Assembly: GCF_020379485.1 (NCBI RefSeq)
Contig: NC_063450.1
Coordinates: 30,480,137 to 30,544,136 of the forward strand
Source: Brassica napus
Lineage: Eukaryota; Streptophyta; Magnoliopsida; Brassicales; Brassicaceae
Reading direction: 5' to 3'
DNA: 64,000 nucleotides
Of the stretch, positions 37,197 through 50,146 are shown in pieces. The notes beneath the pieces are model-generated. The model made no database searches, was not told the DNA's origin, and saw only the letters and a list, made by a program, of their open reading frames with translations. Each line of letters starts with the position of its first letter. Within the stretch, counting starts at the first letter, position 1. The position numbers were made by a program, and so were the translations under genes.

Positions 37197-38093
37197 ATCT
37201 ATAAATAAAATAAAACTGTTAAGTTAACAAAAAGCATGCCGTTTTATGCAGTGTTCGTTGCTATACATATTTTTCATCATCACTAGATTTTTTTTGTTTT
37301 CTGTGCCATCTGCTGATGTAGTTATTTCTTGTATTATTGTAAGAGTCTTTGATATTTTCTTTTGACGTGTCCTTACTTTTGAATGGGTAGGAAATTTCTT
37401 TGTGTGAACGAGTTGACTGTAAATCCGATTCCTTTATTTCAGATGAAGCTATATTTTATCTAGTCACGACCAACTTTGATTCTAGAAAAGTATCAAAGGT
37501 TTGTTTTAGCCAACACTATATATAAATTAATACTCACGAGATAATTTCAAACAAAGTTCACCCATCAAACTAGCTAGTTGGACGTCTTGTGGTGGAAATG
37601 GTTCATCTGTCCTTCTAAATGCTGTTTGAATGGTCAACCCCTAGGCCCTAGCCCCAACAGATCATGGATGTAACCGTGCGAACACTTATGACTAACATAA
37701 ACGCGGTTAGAATAAAGCACGCAACATTTTAAATTACACTAACAAAATACTATTGTTACATAGCAATTTTTTTAATAAAAACATCAAAAGATAAAATATT
37801 CATTCTAAAGTTATAAATATAAAATTTGGTTTTTTCAAATTAATAATCAAAATTTCCAATGTTTCCAATGTTTTTTCAATGCACAAATTAACCAATATTA
37901 CTTAATCTTTTCTGTATTTTAATTTTTATAAGTAACAATTTTATTGTCTATTATTATTTGGTTATTTTACTGTTAAAACTACCAGAATATCATTAGATAG
38001 GTACTTATTAGACCATTATAACCATAACAATCAACATCTATGATTCTCTTCATCTAGTCTATATTAAGCTTACCCAAATTACTGATATTTACC

Positions 38094-38125
<32 letters not shown>

Positions 38126-38153
38126 TTCTATTATGTAGGATTAAAGCAATATA
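37197..38153. other. AT-rich intergenic DNA with (AT)n tract
   Basis: No coding signal. A run of (TA)n lies at about 38094-38115. Confidence 0.4.
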
Positions 38154-38698
38154 CAGTAGAACTTCTATAAATTAATACTCGATAAATTAATAATTTCTAT
38201 AAATTAATAAATTTCGTCGGTCCCAATTTTGCCGGTTCAAAATTTGAGACAAATCGATAAATAATAAGATAATAATATTTTAGAAAATTATGTGTAAATA
38301 TAAGGTCCCATTAAAATTATAAATTAATAATTTATATGTATATAAGTAAGAATCTATCATTATATTGTTTGTTTTATATTCACAATAGAATTATCTTTAT
38401 TTTTCTTGACACTTAATATATATTTGATGAGATTGAATAATATTATATCTAAAATCACATTTAAGTTCTATGCAATATATATTATATACACCAAATAATA
38501 TAATAAAATTAACATAATTGTCAAATTTCAAAAAATAACAATTAATGTATATACACTAAAATCAAATATTTTTCTTATCTTAGAATAAATATATCTTAAA
38601 ATAATAAATCTAAATAAAGAAACTTTTGTAAATTAATATCTCTATAAATTAATAAAATTTCAAAATCCCAACATTATTAATTTATAGAGGTTCTACTG
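38154..38698. mobile_element. Emigrant-like (Tc1/mariner, pogo) MITE, 545 bp
   Basis: The ends read CAGTAGAACTTCTATAAATT and, reverse-complemented, CAGTAGAACCTCTATAAATT, flanked by TA on each side. Length, TA target and end sequence all fit the Arabidopsis Emigrant family (about 540 bp), mobilised by pogo-like Lemi transposases. Two internal CTATAAATTAATAA blocks echo the ends. No coding capacity. Confidence 0.9.
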
Positions 38699-38700
38699 TA

Positions 38701-40800
38701 ATTAATAAAAGATGATTTAATCAAAATAATAACTAATGAAAGATGCCCTGATGTCATATTAAAAACTAAGAAAAGATGCCTTTTTAATTTTCTTAAAAAC
38801 TGCTGCCCTAAGCAAAAGTTTCATTTTTTTTCAATGGAAGCACGGCTCTGGTTAATCACAAGAACCGGCAAAATCTTAAGAAACCAGCAAAAAGGAGCTT
38901 GCAAGCAAGCGTTCTATTCAATTTAAGGTGTATATTCAGTCTGAAATTTGGAAGTATTTTAAATTTAATAAATTTTGGTTAATTTTGGATGAGTTAGAAA
39001 ATTTTTAATGTTTTGTCATGGTGTTATCCTCTTTTGGAGAAGTGTTTCAGGTTTTCAGTTGTGTGAGTTTTGGATTTGCTTAGAATAAATAGTTTCTTGT
39101 CCCTAGTGGCTTGAGTTGTGAGTATTTGCGAGAATACATGTAATGTTTTTTGTCTACCTATCACAATGTCATGTAGTTTAAATTTGTCTCTCCTTCTAAC
39201 GCCAAACCTCCTTCTAACGCCAAACTGTTAGAGTAAATTTGTGCAAGTGACAGCTCTACAGAATGATAAGAAGAATGATACAATATGTCATAGTGCTTTC
39301 TCCTGCTTCAGTTGTTAATAAACCACGAGACCATTCCCATATGAGTATTAGCCAATATATGTCGTTAATGTCTTGATAGCAGTAGGGGAGATCGATCGTA
39401 AGGTAGGAGGTGCCTTACGATAGTGTTGACTGCATGGTCTTCCTGCTCTAGTTTATGATTTTGCTTCCAAAGTGTCTTCTGGGCACTATGGCGTGTCACA
39501 ATGAAAGATGTTTGAATTTATTGTTGCATCTTTCGGTAGGGATTGCCTCTTTACCCTTCAATGGGGGATCAAGTCATCAGTAGTTCATATTATTGATGGC
39601 GTGTACCCTAGATAGACACATGGTCTAGTGAGCATGTGTCCATATAGTTGATAGGAGTCATTTGGTCTAGAGGGCACGTTTGCTGGAACATATGGTAGAC
39701 TAGTTGATATACTTCATGAGAATGGAGTGTTCTTACGATGGGCAGGAGATCGGGGCCTGAGCCAGTAAGTAGACATGTCGATGTGCTACAGTGAGCATAT
39801 ATCTTGGTATAGTTAGATTAATCACAGAGATATGCATGTCATTGGCAGGTCGATGAAGATGGAATTCTAGATAAATTCATGCTTTGGAGCTGTCTAATTG
39901 ATGTGTTTTGTAGATGAACGAATTCTCTTCGATTCTTTAGGGTTAGGAACTCCATATTTATAATAGAGGTTGCGTCTCTTTCTTAAAATTAAGAAATTTC
40001 AATAATATTCTCTGTTTTTTTTTTTTTTTTTTTTTTTTTTTTGGAATAAAATGTTAAATTCGATTCAAAAGAAAATATACTTTTTTTACCGCAAAGCTAC
40101 TTTGTTTCTAACATTTTTAACGACAAAAGAATAGGAAAAACTATGTCCCCACTGCTACGATCCAATCTTGAAACGCCATGTCCAGTCTCTTGTCCCGAGC
40201 TCGAATGGAGGTAGTTCTGTTCTTGACTTTCCTGTCAATTACCCGAAACAGAGTCTCATGTGGTCGTGGTTTCTTTTTAAATTGCTTCACAAGAACAAGT
40301 CATGAAAAAGTGGCAATTGCTGTAAAAAAGTGTATTTTTTTAATCAAATTTAACATTTCCTTTTTAAAAGTCATGAATCATGACTCATGATGTCTTGAAT
40401 ATAACGATGTATTCTGGTATTAAATCTTGTAGTATTTCAATGTTAAGTGTGATCTCAGCTTGTTCACAACAGAGAGACATCTTGTGCAGAAAGAGGAATC
40501 ATGGTGTCTTCGAAAAAGATTACCTTAAACGACTCTGTTTATGATGGACACTTCATTACTCTTTGTGTTCTCTAGTTTTGGTCTTTTGGTATTGTTTTGA
40601 GCTTGTCATTAAACCAAAGATTAAAGATCTATCTGATCCGTGACATTAAACTGAGAAGCTTTGACTAGAACGTAAAGAACTTTTAATGTTTTGACAAATA
40701 CTGAATCAGTAAGCCATGTTAAATTGTTTCACAATATCAAAACCCTTTTCTATATAACAGATCTGATCAAAACCGAATAACCAGTTTGCTGATTGACAAT
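38701..40800. other. Intergenic region downstream of SEC23-like gene
   Basis: The 39200-39900 part is less AT-rich and has a CCTTCTAACGCCAAAC tandem pair near 39191-39228 and a diverged GACACATGGTCTAGTGAGCA texture, perhaps an old retroelement. It has no frame that I can name. A T26-like homopolymer lies at about 40016-40042. Confidence 0.35.
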
Positions 40801-40806
40801 TTTTCT

Positions 40807-43452
40807 TCATTTTCGGACCGCCAGAGATTGCAGATCAGCTAGGAAATCTTCAAGACACAAGTCATCAGTGAGAACAACATCTGAACCACCGGTATGATCT
40901 GTTTTCTGAGTAACCGAAGGATTGAGTTTAGCAAGAAGAAACCGAGCTTGGCTACCATGCTGGTCACACCTTACGATCCTCGGCATTGGAATCCGATCAC
41001 TCACCAACTGCACCACATCCATCTCCGGTGCTTCTAAAAGATTCCGGAACGTCTCGTGGTTCGAGTCTTTGTGATACTCTTGTTTCCGCCACTGCGCTAT
41101 TTTCAAACCGTGGTGGATCACAACGTAGAAGTAAGAATCGAACAGCAAAATCGCGTCAGGTGTCACTGATCGGATATCGAGAAGCACAGGAACCGGTGGT
41201 CCGTCGAATGAATACCGGAGAAGCGTTGGTTGAATCATGATGATTGAGTTAACCACTCCTTCTCGGTTTAACATTAACCGGAAGAAACCAGTTTCATCCG
41301 GGGAGTTGTTGAAGACGTCAAGAAACTGTGATCTTCTCAAGTAGAACATGAACTGTGGGTAAAGAGAGAAGTTTGGAGTCAACCTGAAAGAAGATGGATC
41401 TTCTTGGATGTAATCTCCAAACCGTGAAGCGAACCGGATCAAACTATCATCTAACCATCTAATAACGTCTCTAGCATAACACTCTTCAGCTCGGTTTATC
41501 GCAAGGCGAGCCATTACCGAAACAGCTGTTTCTTGATCAAAACCAGATGAAATTTCGGGTGATTTCCCAGCCACCCATCTTCTAGCAACTGTTGTAACCC
41601 TTTTCTTCACTCCTCCATTGCCATACCGATATCGAGTAATGAACTGAATGAAGAACGCTGAACCAGGTTTGGGTTTTCGGTTCTGTTCGTTGCTTACTTG
41701 GAAGAAGAAGGAAACACATGTCTTATTAGTGGCAGTGCTCGTTTTCCATGTATACGTTCCGCCTTCACCGATCTCTGTGTCACTCACTATATCATTCTTC
41801 CTTCTAAGCGACACAACCGGACCAAGCGCCCCACAGATTTTGATATCTTTAGTTGTCACAACTTCTAAAGTAACGTCAAAGCACATATTCAAGTTCCCAT
41901 CTCCGTCGCGGCTGAATATATGTCTGAGGCATTTTTTGAATTGGTCGGACTCAAATGTCTCTCCAAGTAAGAGAAACCCACCAGACATTTCCACCGCGTA
42001 CCTCAGTTCTGCAGCTCCAACCTGGTCAAGTGAGCAAGCGAACAAATCGAGAGCAGCAGAGGAATCACAAAGCCTCTTTGCTATTCTTTTGTAAAACTTG
42101 CATGATCTATCAAAGTAAGGCACTTGAGCAGTGATAATATCTCTGTGGGTTCTGATTGAATGGTTTAGATCTGAGCTCACGACAATACCCGGGCCTCTTG
42201 TTGCAGGACCTGATGTGAAAACCATAATCCGAGCGCCTGTGGTTACAGAACACCCTTGGAGCAGTCCCAATGCTGTTGAGATCGCAGTACCGGTTGACCT
42301 ATGAGGCCGATGACCTGGTTTAACATCAACCAATGGAGCAATTTCTTCAAAAGCAGACGTTAAGTTAAACTCACACTCCTCCAACGGAAGCAGGAAACTC
42401 TGCTTCCGAATCGCTGACATCTTTCCATGACGAAGCTGCTTTGAATATCCAAGCCCCAGAAATTGTTGTATCTGATGAAATGTTTGCAATGGAAAAACAA
42501 AAAAAAAAGTATGTCAAATTCAACACTGCTAAAGAAGAAAATAATAACACAGTAAGAAGCTTTACACGGAAAAGCAAGAAAGCTAGCATCAAATTAAATA
42601 TTTACACGGTCAAATTCAGCACTGCTAAAGATGAAACAATCCATTTACAAGAATCAATAAAAATGAAACAACAAGATGACTAAAAAGAGTACTTGTTTCA
42701 AGCAAACAACTACTTATCAACAATTCAACACACTTCAAATTATCAAGACGAGAACACAAACATCTCACACTTGTAATCCTTCTATTGTATCTGATCAAAT
42801 CAAATCCCACCATTTGTGCTAGCATCAAATGAGAGTCCCAAAGAGAGGGGTTGTTTACCTGCTCAGGAGGAAGCTCACGCTCGCCGTGGAAAACAACAAC
42901 CTTGGAGCATTCAGAGAAGCCCAAATCGTAAACCCTAACCATGGAATCAAAAGTAATCAAACCCACCAATGAACTCTCCGGCAACTGCTCAATCACCAGC
43001 AGAAGCTCGCTTCTCAGAGCACGTAACTCCTCCTCCGCCATAGACGCATCAACCACGAACACGAACGCAGGCCCAAGCTCGCCGTCGCTAACACCACCAG
43101 ACGCGCTCGACGGGGAGTACTCGACGGCGCTGTAGGTGGGGAAAAGCTCGGCGGGGAGATTGGTTTCGGTGATGCCGGCGTAAGATCGAGGGAAAGGGTT
43201 TTTGTGGAAGCAGAAGGGACAAGCCCAGATTCGAGATTTGTAATCAACACGAGCGTAAGGGTTCAACACTGCGGCGCATCGAGAGCAGGTCAAGGGATCG
43301 TAAGAGATCGTGGGGAGCTCGGAGAAGTGCATCAGTGGAGTGTACATGATGCTTAGAGGCACAACGAGCGATTCGCTATCGGATTTTGTGGTTGGCCATG
43401 AGTTCCACGACCACCGTAAACCCTCGATCGCTTCCAGCTCTAAGAAATCCAT
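40807..43452 (-). CDS. SEC23: SEC23-like COPII coat protein
   Basis: Two exons (43452-42859 and 42471-40807) join in phase to 752 residues, the usual Sec23 size. The zinc finger is at residues 56-81 (CSRC...CPFC, C-x2-C-x18-C-x2-C). The trunk/vWA-like domain follows ([51 protein letters not shown]), then the beta-sandwich, the helical domain ([18 protein letters not shown]) and a C-terminal gelsolin-like domain from about residue 625 ([14 protein letters not shown]). Sec23 is the GTPase-activating partner of Sar1 in the inner COPII coat at the ER. It corresponds to Arabidopsis At5g43670. The start is the first Met of the open frame and fits Sec23 N-termini. The single intron is 387 bp. Confidence 0.93.
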
Positions 43453-43619
43453 AGCTAGATCTAACGAGAGTTCGATCGGAGTTTCTAGAAGCTCTCTACT
43501 GCCGGCAAAGAATCAAACCCATCAATCAATCACCCTTGGAGTTTACGCTTTCAGAGAAGGTTGAATTTTAGTTATTTTTAAATTATCAGTAACTGGACTT
43601 TCGTGAAAGCATTAAAATA

Positions 43620-44890
43620 CGAGAACCATTAAGGCAGTTAATGGGCTTTACCGTTTAAACCCAATAAATTTCAATTAGCGCAAATATTTTTAATCACAAA
43701 AAAAATGTGACAAGACAAAAAATAAATTCAAAAATATACAAAAGAGAATTTGAAATTTGCCCATATACATTGCCTTACAAATAGCACTGCACATAGCAAG
43801 TTCTCTCCACTGACACACTGAACATAGAGATGTCAATAAGGACCGCAACCAACGGGCCAAGCTCAAGTAGGCTCGCAAGTGGACGAGCCTGGACACATAA
43901 ATAGATGTACAAAAAATGTGGGTTAGCGTATATGCGGTCCAAATGCATTTAGGTTAGCGGGTTTATCCGCAAAATAAAAAAAAAAAACATATTTGGTTTC
44001 ACGTCCCTGCTACTCCAATATTTATTTCATTGTTGCTCCATAGTTCGCGGTTTGGAGCTTATCTGAATCTTATTCATGTTTCCGTTACCGGTGTTTTTTA
44101 CAAGATTTGGATTGTCCTATCATGTAAGCTACACCACCAAATCTACAATTTTGTGTTATTTTGGTGGAACTATCACATGAGTGTTTGTATTCGAAATGTT
44201 TCTGTAGCGGGGATTGTAAATTTGCAATACTAGATTTTATTTAATTTCTTATTCCTAGTGTATGATGATAATGAAAAATATGAATTTTCAAAATCAAGAA
44301 GAATTAAGATCCTTGTGAAGAATTACTTAATTTTCTAATGCTCTTGTGAATGAGTTTTTTTGCACTTTCGCTTTCGTTGATTTTTAAATTAAACTGGAAT
44401 CTAGTTAGAGTTCCCTCTTTCATATACTTACGAATTGTCTGATTTTTTTTAAGTGTGATGTTGGAAAAACAAACTCTTTTGTGATTTGGTCCTTGTTTAG
44501 TTCAATAACTATCATACAACAAAGAGGGTGGTTTTATTTAATATTATTTATTACTACTCATAGTTTGAAATTAAAATGTGCTAAGACTGCAATCTGATTT
44601 CATAGATCTTGGTCAAGAATTATATAGAAGATATCAGTTTTTCTGCAAATGAACTTACAGCTGCAGGTTTCAAGGCTTTTAATGGCGCATACCATAAGTC
44701 AGCAAGACTGATAACCTCTTTGGTAGATAATAATGTAAACGCATCAAAAACTATATCTTTACATACTAGCTTGAAGCCATATAAATTGAAGTGAAATTGG
44801 AACTAGACAAAAGCTAGCAGAATTATCTCTTTGCAGATTATGTTACAAACCTTAATTTCAATTTTGATGTTTCAGACTGGCCAACCTTGC
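43620..44890. other. Intergenic region, partly repeat-derived
   Basis: The first part is the upstream region of the SEC23-like gene. 43830-43960 has GC-richer GGGCC/GCGGG text common in crucifer repeats. A 61-codon frame near 44609 precedes the DUF1985 fragment and could belong to the same element, but I do not recognise it. Confidence 0.3.
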
Positions 44891-44949
44891 GGTTTCAATA
44901 ATGATCCTATTGGGCTTTTGAGAATTTGCAATTGTAACCGTCTTACCCT

Positions 44950-45490
44950 GTGGTAAGTTCCCCTCCCCCCCATCGAAGTTGAAGCTGAAGGAAACAATTT
45001 CAGAGAAATCTTACAGGCCCACCTTATTTGGAAAAGGCAAAATTGTTACCGTCTCAACAGTAATCAAGATATTCAGGAAAAATACAGTCAAAGAGAAAGA
45101 GATCCGCCTGAAATTCGCTTGTCTGGCTATATTATCTTCAGTTCTCCTCCTGACCAAACTGAGAATGAAGATATCCAAAGAACACGCTGAGTCAATTGAG
45201 GATTCCAATTCTTTGCATATACTTTGGGGAAGATTTGCCTACGACATGCTAATGAGTAGTATCAAGGAAAGAAACGAGATCTCGCTATCCCAAAAAACTA
45301 TCGCGGTTAGAACTATGCAGTTGCTCGGACACTGGTAATGGTTAAAGCAGTACCTTCATTGACCGAAGTCGTTCATGAGACTTGCTCATCATCTGAATTA
45401 GACAGTGATGATGACCCCGAAGATGTCAACGAGAAAGCTTCCAAAAAACATACCCTAAGCCTGGTGCATGCTCGTAATGTCAACAAGTAA
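44950..45490 (+). pseudogene. DUF1985 transposon-associated gene fragment
   Basis: The first frame ends IRLKFACLAILSSVLLLT... LWGRFAYDMLMSSIKERNEI and SLSQKTIAVR. A +1-type frame change then continues LVMVKAVPSLTEVVHETCSS and SELDSDDDPEDVNEKASKKH to a stop at about 45488. The WGR-F---M-SIK-R--ISLSQ pattern followed by an acidic tail is typical of crucifer DUF1985 proteins carried by Mutator-like elements, often with a Ulp1 protease. The protease part is absent. The related N-terminal part of such a gene is at 61214-61587. Confidence 0.55.
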
Positions 45491-46618
45491 CCAACTGTTT
45501 GAACAGCAAAACAAGTCTTAGATTATTTATCTATATTTATAATGATAGTTTTGATCACACTAGTTTACCACCGGATATCTTTCCTAATAACCATTTATAC
45601 ATATAATCTGGATAACAATAAGCCTATGGATGCCGTAGTACACATATCCGATTATTTTATATGTAACCTCCGTTTTAATTGTATGAATATTGCTTTAGTG
45701 TAGGTTTATGTTAATAGATTGTTCATATTGTAAAGATATGTTTAGTTCCTGTAAAGATAGTAAAGAATTATTCGGTCATGAAATACGTTATATGAGGACA
45801 AAATTGTATTAGATATGATATGTTTTTTCCACAAACTTACTTGTAAGATATAGTTCATCTTCTTCTTGTAGGTATTAGAACAAATAAATCATATATTCCC
45901 ATATTTTTAAGGTATACTTGATTTAGGATTGATATATCTTTGACATCCCGAGTTTGATATGGTTGATTTTGCAGATGCATAATATTTATCACATCCGCTT
46001 AAATCTTAGCCGCAAATCGAATATGTTTTCACAACTGGTGGAACTACAATTTCATGGCGTTTCCAGAAATGATCTTTTGTTGAGTTTTTTTTCAAATCAT
46101 GGAGAAAGTATTGCATTTCACGAAATATGTCGAGAATGTGTATGTGGCTTAGATCAATGATTTATCATATACAAAAAAATAAGAGGTGTAGTTACCAATA
46201 AAAAGCCAACAAAAGTATTTGAAGATAATTTAGTATCAAAAATGACAAAACAAAGTATATTCCTACAAAAAATTATTTCCTAAATAAGATAACTTAAGAA
46301 AAATCAAGAAATGCACTTCCAGTATATTTGTTCATATGATAACCCATCTTATCTATTTTCCCACTATAACATTTCGAAAACACATCCAAAATATCGGAAT
46401 GCATTATTTTCGTGCTTTATGAAGGAGATAATTATGTCCAACATTTTTACGATGACATTACTTCACTGTATGTTATGATAGTTTTTATCTTATTTAGTTT
46501 TAATGATAAATTTGTTAACGAATAATACAAACAGTTAAGAAAAGAGATGTTTTGACAATTCTTATTTACTAAATATGATAATTCTTATCTTATAAATTAA
46601 ATTATCACCAATAAATAA
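45491..46618. other. AT-rich intergenic DNA
   Basis: No gene, RNA or repeat boundary found. Confidence 0.4.
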
Positions 46619-46628
46619 TAAATTAAAT

Positions 46629-47564
46629 GGAATAATTTGAAAATTACTCTATAAATAGTTTAAAATTTGAAAAATACACCTTCTTTTCTATTTTTAGAAA
46701 ACTACGCTTTGTTAAATTTGAAAAGACATTTTTATCCAAATTAGATATTTAAGTAACTAAAACATAAATTCGAAACTAATAATAATATACTATAATAATT
46801 TAGATTTAAGATAAAGTTTTGTTTGAAATAAATATATAATTTTAATATCTAAATTTTAAATAAAAAGGAATTATAAAATAAATATATTATAATTTATTTT
46901 TTTATTTTTTTGGGTACAAGTCATTCTATGACAAGTAAGTTCTACCTAAATGTGAGAGAGAGCACAAAAGAGATTTGGTATTGATGTCGATGATGTGCAA
47001 CGTACGTGTTGCTAAATATTAAGAATGTCCATCAGGTTTCTTTGGCTATATCTATTCTTCACCGGAGCATTGAAGTGTACGACGGTATTATGATGCTCTT
47101 TAGTAATGACGAGATAACTAAATAACGAGATAACAGAGCTTGTGAAAGCCATGCAATTATGATTCCTCATCTTATCAAATCATTGGCTTTTCCAACTGAT
47201 CAAAATTAACAAAGCTCTAAATGAGAGGAATAATAAACTATAAAACTAGAGAAAAATGGTTTGCAAAAAAGAAGAAGAAGAAGAAGAAATGATGTCTCAC
47301 TTGTTTTCTCTCTTTTTTCTCAAAAATAAAAATATAAGATATTGTGTAGATATTATTAATATTTCTTTTTTCAAAACAATCTTATTTTTGTTAAAACTGT
47401 TAATTTTAATATTAAATAATTTATGATGATAAAAATTGATAGTGATATTCAGTATGGATAATTTAGTAAATTCAGATATACAGAAGTGTATTTTTCAAAA
47501 AACTTAAATAATGGTATAATTTCAAATTAAAAACTCATATAAGTGTATTTCTCCAAAATTTCCC
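46629..47564. mobile_element. Mutator-type MITE, 936 bp
   Basis: A perfect 10-bp direct repeat, TAAATTAAAT, flanks the element (46619-46628 and 47565-47574). The left end GGAATAATTTGAAAATTACTC pairs with the reverse-complemented right end GGGAAATTTTGGAGAAATAC, and both arms contain GAAAAATACAC(C)TTCT further in. The middle carries a GC-normal segment (46910-47310) and a (GAA)n run near 47275. No open frame. The AT-rich duplication lowers certainty slightly. Confidence 0.65.
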
Positions 47565-47819
47565 TAAATTAAATATAAATAAGTATATTTCAAAACAATA
47601 TATATATATATTTGTAATCATAAAAATGCTAGAATTTTAACCTTAAACTTTAACTCCTAAAATATAAATTTTTAATCATACAAATTTAATTTTAGTAGAA
47701 TATATTTCTTTATATAATTTAATGAATGTTATTTGATAATGTTTTTTTATTGTTTAAATAATTGTCTTAGTGCTAGAATATATATCTTTTACATATCGTG
47801 AAATGGACTTTATTGCCCA

Positions 47820-47843
47820 AGCCCAATAACTTATAGTTGGGCC
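47820..47843 (+). promoter_or_regulatory. Paired site II elements (TGGGCY) of TatB-like gene
   Basis: AGCCCA (47820-47825, TGGGCT on the other strand) and TGGGCC (47838-47843) lie about 85 to 107 bases before the ATG. Paired site II motifs, bound by TCP factors, are frequent in plant promoters for mitochondrial and ribosomal proteins. Confidence 0.5.
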
Positions 47844-47926
47844 TTTTAAGGAGAAGATTTCTCCTTCACCGAAGACGGCGAGAGGAACAGAGGAGAAACC
47901 GAGGATCAGACGCCGGAAAAGGAACG

Positions 47927-49234
47927 ATGCTGGGACTCTCTTACGGTGAGATTCTAGTTATCATCGGCGCAACAGCTGCTGTTGTAGGTTAGTCTCTTGT
48001 AAAAAAAATTCGATCTTCATCGTTAATCGAATGGGGAAATAGAGATGATTCGATTTTCGCAGGGCCAAAGGATCTTCCGATAATTGCAAGAGCAGGAGGA
48101 AGATTGTTCGGACGAGCGATTGGTTACATCCAAATGGCTCGTGGCCACATAGACGGTGTCATGAAACAACCTCAAATGCAGCAGGTTCCTTCCTTTTCAA
48201 TTCAACACTGGTCTGTGTGATCTTTACTTAACTCTCAATATAACTTGTTTAGATTTCGAAAGAAGTTCAAGATTTGCGAGCACAAGTTGATGCTATTAGT
48301 CATGGCGCAAGTTTCTCTCTTTTTAACTCCAATCCTTTGACTCGAAGAGTGGACAACCAATCTCCAGAACCTTCTAATACAACCACCACTGGTATAAACC
48401 CAACTAGCCACTTTAACTTAGCCTGCTTGTTTGTTCTGCTTGATCCTTATCTGGTTCTGTCGTGTCTAGGGAATGTTACATCTCTTAATGTTGAGGAAAG
48501 ACCCAAGGTTTCAGATCATTGGACAAAGGTTTTTTTTTTTCATTTTTGTATGTTATTATTCTTTCTTGAACCATCTGTCTTCTCATTTTTTTTATGTAAC
48601 GCTACTTTTTTGTGTCTATAAAAGGCTCAAGAGTTTAGTGGTTCGTCATCGGCTTCAGTTAATCTGCACGCCCAAGCAACAGCATTTGAACGTTTATCTG
48701 AGTCTGTCAGTGGCAAAACTCACACTCTAAGTAGTGATTCACCTGTTCTTCCAGTTTCTGCTGAGATGGCAAAGTTGCTCCCTCATCGCAAAGGTAAGAA
48801 GATTTCTTCACTCTTCATTATGTCACCCAATGAAACTTGCTCCCTCTACCGTTCTTTGCCTTGGTTTGAGTAAACAAAAAGAAAAAGACTAACGCTTTGA
48901 TCCTAAATTCATTTGGTTGTAGAGAGTGCAAAAGGATCTGATTTAATGCTGGAGGCAGTTCTTGAAGCTGAGGTGGCACACAAAGCCAAACACTTTTTTG
49001 CACAAGCCGAAAAGGAAACTCCAGCTTTAAAAGGTGAGTCAATATCTCTTTGTCGATCTACTCTTACCAAAGCGAAGAACTTATGTTTTTTACTCAAAAT
49101 GCATGCTATCATATCTTAAACCGTGGGGGCACGGTTGACTTTTGAGGCTGACATACTTGTCGTGTAAACACCTCTCTTTAATCCTGTGACTTTTTTCAGG
49201 GAAGTTTGTTGTTGAAGAGAAAGGAGAAACTTGA
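47927..49234 (+). CDS. TATB: Mitochondrial TatB-like protein (Tat translocase subunit)
   Basis: Seven exons (47927-47987, 48063-48184, 48253-48391, 48470-48528, 48625-48793, 48923-49033, 49200-49234) join in phase to 231 residues. The N-terminus is MLGLSYGEILVIIGATAAVV, a transmembrane helix with an early Glu, followed by a GP hinge and an amphipathic helix (KDLPIIARAGGRLFGRAIGY), the layout of TatA/TatB/Hcf106 proteins. A coiled-coil-prone stretch (ISKEVQDLRAQVDAIS) follows. The long soluble tail suits TatB rather than TatA. It matches Arabidopsis At5g43680, reported as the mitochondrial TatB partner of organelle-encoded TatC, which serves Rieske protein insertion into complex III. There is no chloroplast transit peptide. 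The ATG is the only one giving the helix at the N-terminus. Confidence 0.9.
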
Positions 49235-49945
49235 AGTCAAGTTTTGTGGATCATCGATCAACAAGTCACAAGTCTTTGTTCGTACTTGTAGCGTGAGAAT
49301 AGTGGGCTTTTTACTAACTGGGCCGGAGTCTTGAAATCTGTTTCTGCTCCGGCAACAAGTGAGTTAAACCTGGCCTAGATAAGTTCAGTAATTGATCTTG
49401 TAATTTTGGTAAACGATCTCGATTCCTGTAATTCATTCTGCGGCTTTGTAGGTTTGTAGGAATATGAATAAATGTGTGTATTTTAGTTCTCAGCCGGTTA
49501 TGTATTAACTTCTACTTACAAGCTTAAAAAGGGGGAATTTTCTATTGCCATTGGCATTGTGCAAAAGTATTCTTTAATTTGAGCATTTTTTTCCATGTAA
49601 ACAAAAAGACAAGTACTGTTATATTGGATACATAGTGTATGTTGTATAATAGCTAACTAGAGTTTGATCAGTACTTCGAAAGAACAAAGTTTGATATAAA
49701 ATAGTGTTTTTAATTTTTGGTACATTATTATATTATAAAATCGAAAGAAATATTTTCTAGTTATAATTATATAATTTATCAGTTAGTTTATTCGTAATTT
49801 TATATGTTTTTATGTTACAACGTCAAAATAATATTTTGTTAATAAATTCTGAGAGTTGATTTGGTCGACTGTCCCTTCATATGGTCTTTTTGAATGACCT
49901 GAATGCTTTTGGAAAGACTGTGTGGGGCGGCGCGTGTGCTTTAAC
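49235..49945. other. TatB 3' UTR and AT-rich spacer
   Basis: The 3' UTR probably extends to about 49470 (AATATGAATAAATG near 49462 could be a polyadenylation signal). The rest is AT-rich with no gene. Confidence 0.45.
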
Positions 49946-50146
49946 GGCGGATCCAGAAATTTTTTTTAGGGGTTCATAAAATGACAAAAGGTGTCAATAA
50001 AGATTTAAACCTTGGTTTTGGGGGTGTCATAACAGAGAATATTGCTATTTTGCTACTTATTTTTTAGTAAATCTTTTACAATTTTGTTTATTTATTAGTT
50101 TAAGGGGTGTCATGTGATCCCCCCCCAAACGTTTAATGGATACGCC
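49946..50146. mobile_element. Small MITE with GGCGGATCCA ends
   Basis: The left end GGCGGATCCA and the reverse-complemented right end GGCGTATCCA match at 9 of 10 positions. Inside, AGGGGTTCATAAAATGAC and GGGGTGTCATGTGATCCCCC face each other. The texture is common in plant genomes. The target duplication is unclear. Confidence 0.4.
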
